A stretch of 64,000 bases of DNA, from assembly GCA_000469685.2 (NCBI GenBank), contig LS997563.1, positions 2,686,781-2,750,780 of the forward strand, in the 5' to 3' direction. Made by a program: the position numbers and the translations under genes. Under the pieces are notes generated by a model. It was not told where the DNA came from and made no database searches. It saw only the letters and a program-made list of their open reading frames with translations. This DNA is from Haemonchus contortus (taxonomy: Eukaryota; Nematoda; Chromadorea; Rhabditida; Trichostrongylidae). This document shows, in pieces, positions 48,633-59,975 of the stretch (within the stretch, counting starts at the first letter, position 1; the number at the start of each line of letters is the position of its first letter).

Positions 48633-51600
48633 GTTTGCTTAATCTCGCTAGAATACCAAGGCTACGGATGAGACGAGAGGAAGGGGAGCAAGGTTTGAAA
48701 GGGCGGAACCCGTGCACAGAAGCAGCTCTCTAGGTGTTGTACTACGTGATAGCATGATTATTTGTCGTCTTCGTAGGTGAACATCGGCTTCACGGAGCAG
48801 GTATCAATTACTCCTTTATTCTTGTCCAGAGTTAAGGTAGTGATGAACTCTTCTCGTCAGAGGCCAAGGAACACACGAATAAGCAACAATGAGTCGCCAT
48901 TCTCAACTGTCGCTAGCCAGGGTGATCCACTATACCTTCATGGCCTGAAAAGGGATTGAGCATTGCAAAAGACTGGTCTCTTTGGTAGTCTAAAATTTTG
49001 AGAAGTCTATTGGTAGTCGCTCTTGTTCAATGGTTATACAAAGGGGCATGCCTAGCCTGTCCGGCTTTAGATATTACGAGGTAAACCGCAGCATCATGGC
49101 TTTTCGAGAGTAAACTACGAAACTCCCAGGTTGCCTTTAGGCGTTTGGAGAAGTTCAGTACTGGGTTCCCTTTGCCATGAAACATCAGCCTGATCCGAGT
49201 GTCACTCAGCTCCGAAGCGGAACTTTTCCTGACGCGGAATGTTCGCAGGAGCTGCGTCACTTAGCTGCCATGTCAGGTCGGTACCACCATCCCTATTCCT
49301 CATGCCTTTAGTGATAGACTTGTATTGATTTTGGGATAGTATTGTTTGATAGAAATCATAACATATTCGGAAGGAACAGCTCGATTGCCTGTTACCGCTC
49401 CTTTCTCAACGAAATCACAAGGTCCCCCTAAGTAAACCTCCTCTGGATATCGCTTGCTAGCTACATGTCGTTCAGCTTATGGTGGCAATATTCTGGTGCT
49501 CTGCGACGTTTCTCGGCGGGCCATTCCTTCAGAGCTAGTGAACTGACGTCTTGGTTGATCGTATTCGGACGCCTGAGTACAATTTAAGAACTGGAACTTC
49601 AGACCCCAAGTTTACAACATATAGTTGCGAACAGATTACAAAACATGGTTGCAAATAATCGGCCAATAATCAGTAACTACATAGAACACATCGAGTCCTA
49701 TCGAGGCGATTGACAGATTATGGGCGAATATTCATACTGTTGCTCAATCAAGAAGTTCCAACATCTTCCAAGTTGATACCTTCGACTTCTGCGCCTATAT
49801 TGCGCACTCTATTCAAAAAACCATTCACTGTTGATTGTGACTAAGTCGATTCTACTGCGGTCCAACCTGTGTTACTGGGCTGTCGTCGCCAGTTATCACC
49901 TACTTATTCTTGTATTCCTTCAGGAGGGCCAATAGAGCTAGCATGTCGCCCTGGCTCATCAGCGATGGTGATAGGAAATGGCCATGACATCCAAAAAGGC
50001 TGTTGAAATCCGATACATGTGGAGGAATTGACAATTTGTCGGTTCTTTGTAAATGCTCTTCAACCACTACGTACAGAGTGTGAAAGACTTAATGATGGAC
50101 CGCATCCTTTCTTTGTTTGGGTATAAGTTCTGAAAAATCTCATGCTATCACTGACTGTAAACTGACTTGAATTAATTGAGTAATTTAACTGCATGATAAG
50201 GTAGTGATGCAGCTACCTTTAAAATGATGTCAACAGATTTAGCTCTCACTCGATGACGAGACGACTTTATTGGCGCACTCTCAAACTTGGGTAATTAAAC
50301 CCATATCAACAATTACAACAACCGTGAAACAATCAATACGTAAACGGCGCAAAATACTTATACGGTTATGAGGATGCAGAAAATTGAGGCCATTAGAATG
50401 ATATGAGTCCAGCAATTAGAAAATTGATGCAAAGGAAAACACTTCAGATAGAGATTACAGAAGAAACTACTACAGTCCAAACGTGAGCAATACGAGTTAT
50501 TAAAGTGATGTAAAGGTTTTCCACCATTGCGATGATAAGAGGAGGCGGGTTAGAGGAGAATATAAGAAAATGATTAAGAGTCAGCTTCTGGAAGGGTTCC
50601 GATCGATAAATGAGATGTTTAAGTTACCGGGAAGAGGCGCGATGTCAAATGATGCCCTAAGCGGTGTGTTGCCGTCATACGTACCCGCGCTTCCCGCGCT
50701 TTGAGCGCGAAACCGATATGTGATCTACTGTTGGGGAAGATCATAAGGCTGCGCGCGAAATCGCGGCCTAACAATCGCTATACCACCAGAGTAATAACAC
50801 ATATCATGCAATAGTTCATAGCACCCTGTTTGATCCTGCATGAGACGCGATAGTGGATTCTGTCAGGAAATAAAAAGAAGCGGCTATAGGTTCTGATAGG
50901 TGAAATAGTAGCTGTAAAAAGTCAGAGGAATTGCACGTGCAACTATCGACACTAAATGTATTGTCAATGTGCTTTAATGGAAATCATAGTATTTCATGAC
51001 TACGATGTCCTGATTCTAAAAGAAATTCTAGAGTTGAAATGGTGAATTGGAACTATTGTAATAAAATGATCAAAACAAGCGGATGAGAGACAGATTAAGT
51101 ATTTTGGAACCCATGAGAAAATGAATGAATGCGGTGGACCAACAAAGCACACTAAACTCGCATTAGAGGGCTAGATAATAAAAATTACACAACAGAAATT
51201 ACAAGCATAAACACAGCCTAAGTAATACTCCATTTCATCCTTTCTTTCCCCGATATCTCCTCGATATAATTCCCCCTAGGAAAGTAGCGCTCGTCGGATG
51301 AAAACCAGAGACAGAAAAATCCTCTTGAAAATACAAACGCATTAGCTTTATCAACGTCTAAGAGGAGTCCAACCTTGTTCGTATCAGGGGAAGAGGATAA
51401 ATCTTTATCTTTCATTTACTGCGAACCCAAGCACGGAGCCTTTTCACTGGAACTTATAGAGCTCATGTCGTCCTCGAATAGCACAAAGCTATCCGAGTTG
51501 CCGGTCAATATCAGAACAGATCTTCTTGCAAAATTGATCACAACATTTGATATTTCCTCTGTTTTGATCGAGTTAATTTTGAGTATTGGCATTTTAAAGT

Positions 51601-51695
51601 ATGCCTATGAGGTTTTTTAGAGAGTTTTATAAGCATCGAAAGGATCTAGTCAGCCAATTTTATCAGGGCTGCCGTTAAGCATATCGGAATCAACA

Positions 51696-51857
51696 CTACA
51701 ACAGCCGGAGTTGGGTAATGAGATAGAAGAAGTGTGAGAAATGTGGATAATCTTCCAAAAAATTTTCATAACGATGATCAGAACTAGCGGAAGCAGGAGG
51801 AGGGTTGTCACATTCGTTATGATCGGTGAGCTCGTCAAAACGAGGGTTATGGCTTGA
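51696..51857 (-). CDS. Candidate terminal exon encoding a hydrophilic tail, gene unknown
   Basis: After a TTTTCTTAG acceptor the minus strand is open for 53 codons to TAG: acidic and aromatic sequence with NPRFDELTDH, NPPPASASS and RYENFLEDYPHF. It reads like a cytoplasmic C-terminus. A second frame over the same bases reads as a hydrophobic helix (TLLLLPLVLIIVM) with its own tail, so only one can be right. No partner exon was found between 52 and 54.4 kb. It might belong to a third relative of the membrane-protein pair. Confidence 0.25.
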   Translation of the reverse strand, partial: SSHNPRFDELTDHNECDNPPPASASSDHRYENFLEDYPHFSHFFYLITQLRLL

Positions 51858-52019
51858 CTAAGAAAATATAAACATGTTCGAGACAATGCTAAGAAGAAAC
51901 CATACATAAAACCAACGTGAACTTTTTCGGGCAGCGATGTTTTATATTCAAGTTAGAAACGATAATAAGAGACCGAGATAAGGGAGGTATAACATCAACC
52001 CGGCGAGGAATGGAGGACG

Positions 52020-52263
52020 GTCAAATCGTGCGTCCGAGGGTGCGCTCGGCAAATTTCACGGCAAAATTCATAACTATTCTGACGACTTTAGCGCCTACTA
52101 TTTGGGCCCAATTTCAGAGTACAGTAGAATTGTAGGATCAGCTGACCTTACTCATCTGCATTACTTCAGATTTGGGCCCCAATGATAGGAGCCGGAGTCA
52201 TCCAAATTCGCCACGAACTTCGCCGCGCAATTTGCCGCGCGCGCCCTCGGACGCACGACTTGA
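52020..52263. mobile_element. 244-bp inverted-repeat (foldback/MITE-like) element
   Basis: Arms of about 90 bp, 52020-52109 and 52171-52263, are inverted copies; both carry CGTGCGTCCGAGGG and TTTGGGCCC. The centre is about 60 bp. There is no coding capacity. Arm similarity is imperfect but clear. Confidence 0.65.
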
Positions 52264-52375
52264 CACACACCCGACGAGGAACACGCCAGCTGGACTCAAC
52301 ACAGGCCTGTGATCAGGAGTGCATATTTGAAACCCACGGTTCCAATTGGTACATCATCTCCAAACGAGATTTGCT

Positions 52376-52510
52376 GCACAGACACATATGCCTATCACAT
52401 ACACACTTACAAATACGCACACATGCACACATAAACACATGCACACACACACTTGTACACACACAAATGCATACGCGGATATACATATACATTCGTAAAA
52501 CATGCACTCA
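52376..52510. repeat. CA-rich microsatellite, left of the MITE
   Basis: Imperfect ACACATA/CACACA repeats running directly up to the MITE's TA target site. Confidence 0.85.
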
Positions 52511-52512
52511 TA

Positions 52513-53058
52513 CAGTAGCGCTCAAAAATCTTCGGCCAGACGCTCTTACGCTTTTTCGTTCATAACTTTTTTCTTGGTGAAGCAAATCGCGCGAAATTTT
52601 GAGATGTTTAACTAAAGCATATTTTGCACTAATCAACAATACTTGACCGCGGAGCAACATCATCCACGTAACTTATGGAAGGTGTTTGTTGCGGTAGCAG
52701 AATTCGCTACAAGCAAGGTTAGTAGTGTTTGCAGTTATTCGCACCTTATGCACGTTCTTCTGCTCTACATACTGTGTTCGGCATAAGCACTCGTACACTT
52801 TAGACATGGTAAAAAGGGAAGAATTTCCAGAAGGACCATCATCCATATTTTGAGTTTATTCTGAGTTCAAGGTTGTTGGGATATCTGGAACATGATCAGA
52901 CTGCAGGTTAATAATGGTAAATAATAGTGGTAAATATTCACAATACACCCATGCTTCACATATTGAAATTTCGCATTAGATCAAGTAGGAAAGGAGTTAC
53001 GACTGACAAAGTACAACTGAAGGAGCATTTAGTACAGCAAGACTTTTGAGCGCTACTG
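52513..53058. mobile_element. 546-bp Tc1/mariner-type MITE with TA target duplication
   Basis: Ends are inverted: CAGTAGCGCTCAAAAATCTT at the left and the reverse of CAGTAGCGCTCAAAAGTC at the right, each flanked by TA (52511-52512 and 53059-53060). There is no transposase frame inside, so it is non-autonomous. It has landed within a CA-rich microsatellite, which continues on both sides. Confidence 0.85.
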
Positions 53059-53060
53059 TA

Positions 53061-53165
53061 CATACATATATACAGGTGCATACAGCATATATATGCACAT
53101 AAATACGCACACACTCATATACATACAAATTTAAACCCACACATGAACACATACACGTACGTCTA
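53061..53165. repeat. CATA/CACA microsatellite, right of the MITE
   Basis: Continuation of the same imperfect repeat after the MITE, showing that the MITE split one microsatellite. Confidence 0.8.
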
Positions 53166-53414
53166 TGAAAATGTGAAATGTAGTTGGGAGACACGCAAAA
53201 TATGTAGTGCTAGTATATCGAAGAATTGATACACTGCTACATGTTAGAAGAGAGGCAGCACCGGGATCCAGCTTTTCACCCGAGGTAATCATCTCACCCA
53301 ACTGAGTGTTCCTACCCTTCTGAGGCTTGGTTCGAAAATTGCATCTCCCTGTCTGAAACCGCATAAGAACACGTAGGAGGCCGCTCTAAACACCCCTCAC
53401 CAACTCTGATACAG

Positions 53415-53575
53415 TGCCATGCCCACATACATACACACAAATACACGCATGCACACATAAAGATACACATGAAATACATACCCATAGTCATAGTCTCCTA
53501 CATGTGCCCATACACACATACATGAATACATAAACATACATATGTGCATGCACACACATACACAAATACACAAGA
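53415..53575. repeat. CATACA/CACACA microsatellite
   Basis: A third imperfect block of the same composition 250 bp farther on. Confidence 0.8.
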
Positions 53576-54412
53576 TTGCGCAATCTAGGTAACAGATCTT
53601 TGGCTGGGGTAGTGTTTTTGCTTCTTCCCTGACCCTACTTCTTCTGATTGCCACAGTTTAAGGCCCTTCAAACAAGTCCATAAGGAAAAGTTTGCCACTC
53701 TCGGTGATCTCGGAAATGCTTCGACTGAGTCCTCCGGCTCGCAGTCCCTTCTGGGAAAAGGACGTGCCCGCTAGTCTCCTATATGAAGTTGTACAAGCCA
53801 GCATCGAAACGTATACCCTGATTACCTCTCTCCTAAGTTTCTGCGATGAATCGTTTCCCAGGACTTCCCGCACTATCATTCTCGTGATTACTTCTTAATG
53901 GAATTTTGCGTGGAATTTCCGACATTGCTCTTACTGGCTCACTAATATGAACCTTTTATTTACCAATTCCAAAATGGGATGGTCGAAGGGTCCAGAAAGT
54001 TCAAGACATTGTTCACTGCTTCACTGTAAGAAACATAACACAAAAACCACAGAAGACCAGCCATTTTGGAAAAGACAAAAATGAAAAATCACATGACATC
54101 CGGTTCATCATTCATTTGCGGAACTTACAACAAATATAGTGGCGATAAGAGTCCTGAAGTACTTACTGTACATCTTGACTGAACCAGCAACGACTCTCTA
54201 CAACTTTTGGGTGACATGCTAGTGCTGTCTAAGCACGTTCTCATAACGATTTCATGACAATAAAATGCTATCAGTTATTCCAGGATACCCGTTAGGAAAG
54301 GTGTTTACACATGGATTCAGTTTTTCACTCGTCCCATTTACTCTTTCTAGCTCTTTCGAACTTTGGTCCTTGTGCTACTTTCAATTCATCCTATGTACGC
54401 AAGACAATCTCG
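53576..54412. other. 3' flank of membrane-protein gene 2
   Basis: A minus-strand AATAAA lies near 53.96 kb, about 450 bases after the stop. Frames of about 70 codons overlap on both strands at 53.66-53.90 kb. Confidence 0.4.
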
Positions 54413-57400
54413 CTAGGATGAATCGAGACTGAGGGAATGTATTGGCAATTGGCTAGAATTATCCAAATCAAGACTGAAAGAACATCTGGAAGACAGCGAC
54501 CGCTGTTGTTCTTCTTCAGCAAAATCGTACATCAGTGAAAGACATGGAGTACGAGACCGCTCCTCTCTAACATCTCGAGCCTCGGTCACCACAACACGAG
54601 GAATTTCAGAAATCGTTGAACTGTAATACTTCAATTATAAAAAGTAAGTCTTAAGTTGCAGTGGTAAGCGCTCACAATAACTTCTTGATTTTCAATCTGA
54701 TTCGTTTCCTGACAACATTCGCTGACAAAAAGAATCTGGTCAATCATGAAGAGTTGTAAAATGGTAGGAAGCTTCACATATTTGGTACACATAGCCGTTT
54801 ATACTACCAAGAAATTGTAGGGAGCGAGGTATAGCGAGGTTCTAGGGAATGAATGTGCCAACCAGCCTTCCCAGCACTGACTTGGATATCGTTCAAGCAA
54901 GTAATGTGGTTTCCTTCACCTCCCACTTTTATATACTGTAGGGTGTTAGGAGAAGATGATTTTTCTGGAGATTTTCCATGAAGTCGCAGTGGGACCAGTC
55001 CGGGGTTTACCGGTGATTACAGCATCATAAAGAAGAAGATCTGCGCGAATAAGTCACAAACCATTTTTCTTCTGGGTTTGTGAAATTGCAATACATGGGC
55101 TTGAACCTTCTGCACTCATTTAACATTATGGGATTTTCTTTGTAGGCCCTAGATAGATAATCCCACAATATTCCTCATTTTCTTGCAGGCCCAAGTTACT
55201 TATATGCTGTAGCCTAAACACTTCAGTGCAAATTGTTTTACCTCGTAGTTCGCCTTTGTTGCATCAGTGCTGGGCTGCTTTTCCAACCTCGGAATTCCCC
55301 GTTTGTCTTCGTCAGCCACGCCGTCACCTGTAAGTATGGTGCCAATTCACAGGTTTATAACCTTACAGCGCAGAGCGTACCAATAGAAGTCAGATAAGAG
55401 AAATTCCCGCATTGGTTATCTCATGTAGTACTTAGATTAAAACCTGATTTGATTACTTCACAATGTATAAGACGCGTCTAAAAAATATCTTTTTTGTTCA
55501 CGAAGATCAAAGCTACTCATTTTATTTAAGAGTAAACCATCAAGACGAATACTGACTCGCCATTCTGAACGACGACCACGAGAGAATGGACACTTCTCTC
55601 CTCCTTGGTAACACTAGCCCCGAGCCGTTGCAATTCGTATTCGTAATCAACAACTACTACTACTGTTCTCATACAACGTACAAGATTCCTACCCCACAAT
55701 CAGTGAAGGTTCCAAACGTAATTTTGGAAAGGGCGGATAGGCCAATAAGTTACGTCCCTCATAGCCAATTGTAGGTTTTTGTTTTCAAGAATATCGGTAG
55801 CTATATTCCACCATCCCCTCATTTTCAGAAAAAAAACTTCAGTAAATTAGAAACTTGGATATTATCTAATTTTTCATTATTAGTTCACCTAACCTCTTAG
55901 TAAAAAAAATCTAAGCTTGGGATGCCGGTTGAGAATAATACAAAGTGAAGCGAAAGGGGGAAAGGGTATACTGGAACAGTGAAGCAGAACTGTAATTTTA
56001 CTCACTTTGGTTTTCGCTTTCAGTAATCGCCGTCGTTGTCGTTCCTGAATGTCTAGCTCTTCTCGAAATCGCATAGCTTCCAGTAGTGTTTCCATCTGAA
56101 AGCAATCTCGCGTCTGTGTAAAGAACAATACGGTAGTTGGAAAATGATGACTTAGAAGCCAGTGCTACTGAGAGAGATTTGATCTCTCCTCTTGATAAGA
56201 AAAAACGTGAAATTGTTGTAGAGGAAAGGGGGTCACCGCTTTTTTTTGAACACTGAGCGCCAGAGAGGGACGTCCGTGGCTAAACTAGTATAGTTTCCTT
56301 CTGGGCGGTAGGAGGGAAGGATCACGGGGGTTAGTTGAATGGTCACCTCATGCAAAAAGCCGAGATGATTAAGTGAAAAGAACTATAGTTTCTCGGCTGA
56401 GAAACCTTTCTAGGCACAATCATGGGCCCCTTAGTCGGCCCCTCCTTCCGGCTCAGTGCTGGAAAAGAAGGGTGACCCTCACCCTGAATTACTCCTGTGT
56501 ATAACTTCTGCAATATTGCGCTCAGCTGCTCTTATGTGACTACATTGATTTAGTACTTAAAGAAATCTGTGACAGACAGTTGTACTGGAAACTAAACAGT
56601 GAAGGAGTTCTCGTTTGCGCATATTTGTTATACCCACGAGGACTTTGTTCGCGACAATTGATAAAGATAAAGTTCGAAATATGAATTTTGTAATGAAGTT
56701 ACAGACATGTGAGAACATCAATACGACCTTACCTGGAGCGTGGAGGAGGACCGTTTAATGGATCTGAGCATCAGTAGTAAAATAACGAACGAGAACATAA
56801 GCAAGATAGACACAGTGTACGCCATTCGACCAAACTCCGGATCATCCAGGACGTATGATACAAATGAATGCGGTTCATGACGAGGTGTTGCAAGTCTACA
56901 AGAAAAGAACTCACGGATCCACGTTTTGGATAGAGTTTGAATATTTGAAGTAGATAAGGATTCCTATTTGTGAAGCTAAAAAATGATGTTCTGAAAATTC
57001 GTTTATTTTTGGAATTACCTCCGTTTCAGAAGTTTCTTGATTTTACATTTACATTTTACATTCATATGCATATGTCAACAATGCAGAAATCCTCGCAAGT
57101 TACCACCTTGGTATTTCAAGAAGGAGAATAGCTCAGAAGGGATTTCAAAAAATTACTCCGGGGATTTGAAAAAATGGTCCCAGAGAAGTAGGTTCTTCTA
57201 TTTCCTATTCAGAATGTTTTTTTAAAGAGCATTCAGCAGTTGGCGTGACCAGCTACGGAAACATTTGCAAAAATACAGTGCGTTCCAAAAGTATGTGCAC
57301 ACTTGGCAAAAAACAAAGTTATAACCGATAGCAGAAACCAATGGGGCCTCTTAAATTCTTGTAAAGCTTACCGACTACGAGGAGTCATGTGAAAATGATT

Positions 57401-58539
57401 TCGTTACGGTAGGTTCTTTAGTTACCTTTGAAATAAAAATTTTTGAGTGTGCACGTACTTTTGGAACGGCAACCGGGCCGCTCTTTTTCATACATTGCTC
57501 AGTCGAGACCCTGGCAGCTATCGCTCACAACCTATTCCTGACCGTCCACGTATTTTGACTGCTCAGGACAACAGGAGAATAGCCCGTCTTTTGGCGAATA
57601 CTTCTCTGTCTGTGAGTCAGATCTGAGCTCAGATGGGTTTATCAGCCTCGCGTACGACCGTTTTGCGCTCTATCCGCTCTGATAAGTATAAAACATGAGA
57701 GACGATGAAGAAGGTTACTCGACTCAGTACTCGCCACAAGCTGAAAAGGCTGGAGTTTGTTCGCCCAGACTATCAAAGAGCCTCCTCCGAAATTCCTTCT
57801 CGGAAACACGAGTGGTTCTCGGCGAAGGTACCTCCAGTAATGACGAAATCGTCAGAAATAAGTATAACCCTTGCTGAAAATTTTCTCCTGGTCCATAATT
57901 TTAGGCTGAGTAAAAATTTTGATCGACCTTCGTCTCTTTTTTCGTAGGACCGCTCGGAAGGAATTCGTAGTGGGTTATGGTAAACCGATCCCTAACCTGT
58001 ATTTTCAAAAGGATATATAAGCATCCCCTTGGAAGTGCTTCGCAAAAATGACTTCAACCTTCAACTGGCGTCCGAAGCTGTCTGAGAGCTATCGTCTATC
58101 ACGAATCACTTTAAGGGCATAATCCACCGAAGACTGTCGCAAAAATCTATGGTGCATCAAGAAGGGTCAACGTATCTCAGCCTTAGTAAATACTTATATA
58201 TTCAATTCTCACACCATTCCACCTTTTTGCACGATGTGATCATATTACCCAATCTCGGTGCTCCTCACCTCCTCTTGGGTTGAAACTGTATTTCCTCTGA
58301 TAGAAACCGTCTCATCACAAGTAAAGCCTGCACCCCTTCTTTGCGCTCTAGCTCTCAATGATGGAGAAAAGTGGTACCCCTCAGCTTGTGTTCTACTTTT
58401 TATTCAAGGAAAAATTTGTTTGCATTTGGCAATTAGCAAAGGAAAATGATGTTATGAAAAATAGAAATACTTACGGGAAGCCGCATTTCTCCTGAATTTC
58501 TCTGACACAGGTGCACACTGCTAGGACATCAAACGACAT
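54413..58539 (-). CDS. Small single-pass membrane protein, KCNE/MiRP (MPS)-like candidate, paralogue 2; 5 exons, about 203 aa
   Basis: Exons: 58539-58475, 56895-56733, 56095-56006, 55327-55242, 54620-54413; 612 nt, phases 2,0,0,2, TAG stop. The N-terminus starts MSFDVLAVCTC. A helix at about 46-65 (YTVSILLMFSFVILLLML) is followed by RSIKRSSS, then a basic amphipathic stretch METLLEAMRFREEL ... RQRRRLL. The TM exon ends in phase 0 right after the juxtamembrane region, as in paralogue 1, and both next exons continue with a TLL-x-x-M helix. The last exon is Ser-rich (EIPRVVV ... SLSSRCSFSLDL). Intron 1 (1.58 kb) contains a dead Tc1-like element. Exon 4 has another open frame and an extra small exon near 54.7 kb is possible, so the C-terminal half is less sure. 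Confidence 0.6.
57274..57950 (+). mobile_element. Dead Tc1-like DNA transposon in intron 1 of membrane-protein gene 2
   Basis: A left terminal repeat begins TACAGTGCGTTCCAAAAGT at 57274. A matching inverted copy (ACTTTTGGAACG) sits inside at 57457-57468, giving an internal/terminal repeat pair. From 57504 one frame reads DRPRILTAQDNRRIARLLA, then SASRTTVLRSIRSDK and RLSTRHKLKRLEF, the two helix-turn-helix parts and linker of a Tc1 transposase. In-frame stops occur in it and the DDE catalytic part is not recognisable. The right end was not located. Confidence 0.7.
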
Positions 58540-58555
58540 ACACTCTGTTCTTCGT

Positions 58556-58565
58556 CTGGGTGAGA
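58556..58565 (-). promoter_or_regulatory. Candidate spliced-leader acceptor for membrane-protein gene 2
   Basis: The minus strand reads CTCACCCAG before 58555, and the ATG at 58539 follows after 16 bases, a typical trans-spliced leader length. The frame is also open upstream, so a cis-spliced upstream exon is an alternative. Confidence 0.4.
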
Positions 58566-59784
58566 GTTCGAGATTGTAGGTTAGAGTAGAATAGGAAGAT
58601 TGAATAGAATCTGAAAATTGTAGTAATAAGAGAAACTTATCGTTTGAAATTAGCGACAATTTAGAGGCATAAGAGTGTCGATCATGGATCTTGGAAGGAA
58701 TCATATAAGAATTGCTTGCATTTTGTTTTGATTCCCATGATATGTGCCAGGTTTCGCAGACTTCAAGCCGTAGTCAATGACGACTAGAATTCGTCTCAAG
58801 ACAAATTGATTCTTAGAATTGTAGACGAAGGTAAACTAGACGTAAACGTTTTTGAATAACATCGAAATTGGCTGAGGTTGGTGAGATGGCTACAAATGTC
58901 GCAGTCGTACATTGAGAAAGGAGGAAACCAAGACAGAAGTCAATATTCATTGAATAGAAATCAGGAATGTTCAAGATCAATCAAGAGGCTTATTCTCTGG
59001 TGACTTCATTGGGTAAAGATAGATTGTGTGGAGCTACATATTGCTATGTATGTGCTTTCCCATTGCACACTCATTGTCCTTAAAATCGATCCTGCTCCGA
59101 ACCCGAGAGGAGCTGTCCTGTGCGCATCTTCTCCACGCTTGTAAAAAAAATCACATTCTCGTTACGACAATTATAGAGCTCGAGCAAACTAGGAAGGCAA
59201 TGTCTCATTAAAATTTTTTCAAGAGGCCTTTTGAAGGCACTACTTACGATAATTTTGGAATATCTAGTTTCAGACAAATAATGGAAGTGATAGACCAGAA
59301 TAGGGCAAAAAAAGGCAATAGTTGGTTGAGAAAGAAGTTAGGGATCTATTTATTTATACACTCAACTGAGTGCGCCACAACTGTATAGTAGCAAATAAAC
59401 AAAAATACCAATCTGCAGAACTGCAATGGAAGTGAGTTCAACGAAGATGCTCTCCTAGCCAGTAACCGCACCAGTTGACCAAGGTGCCCTCATACCGTAA
59501 GGAGTCATAGGACCAAGTCGGAACATCGGCAGACGGGTACGCCAACTTCCCTCGTGGAACCGACTTGTATGCTACTGGCTGAACGGCGAGATGTGAACTG
59601 TTGGGTAGGACAATGACCAAATTAGAAGCTTCGATATGGCAGACTCAGCAATGGTGGTGACGGACTATCCGTTCAAGAACAAAAAAGAAGCTCAACGAAA
59701 AAAAAGCAAGGGCAAAAGAAAAAAACAGCATTCAAGTAAGGAAAAAGAAAAGAAGTGAAAGCAACCCATAGGGAGACCAGAAAG

Positions 59785-59975
59785 GAAGTTAGGCTCGAGA
59801 GAGGACTGGACGAGAATGAACAACAGTTGCATAGAATGGGTATTTAGACGAGCTGTTCAAATGTGTGTGCCATTGCGTACGGCTAGTTACGGTAAGCAGC
59901 CTGCGTCATCCCGATGCGAATGACACAACCATTACAGGTTCCTTAATGCCGTGACTTGTCGTCCCCCTTAGGCGT
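59785..59975 (-). repeat. Dispersed repeat family R, copy 4 (partial)
   Basis: GACGAGCTGTTCAAATGTGT and CATTGCGTACGGCTAGTTAC match the reverse complement of copy 1. It fades after about 59975. Confidence 0.55.

Larger units (their letters stand above)
46931..51695. other. Gene-free apart from repeats
   Basis: Holds the GC hairpin pair and repeat R copy 3. At 50.28 kb a 20-base string shared with 37.76 kb occurs, and 50.64-50.77 kb is GC-rich with GCGCG palindromes, perhaps an element end. Confidence 0.4.

Noticed and set aside
52182..52565. 127-codon plus frame rich in Thr/His
   Set aside because: It is a translation of the inverted-repeat element and the CA microsatellite.
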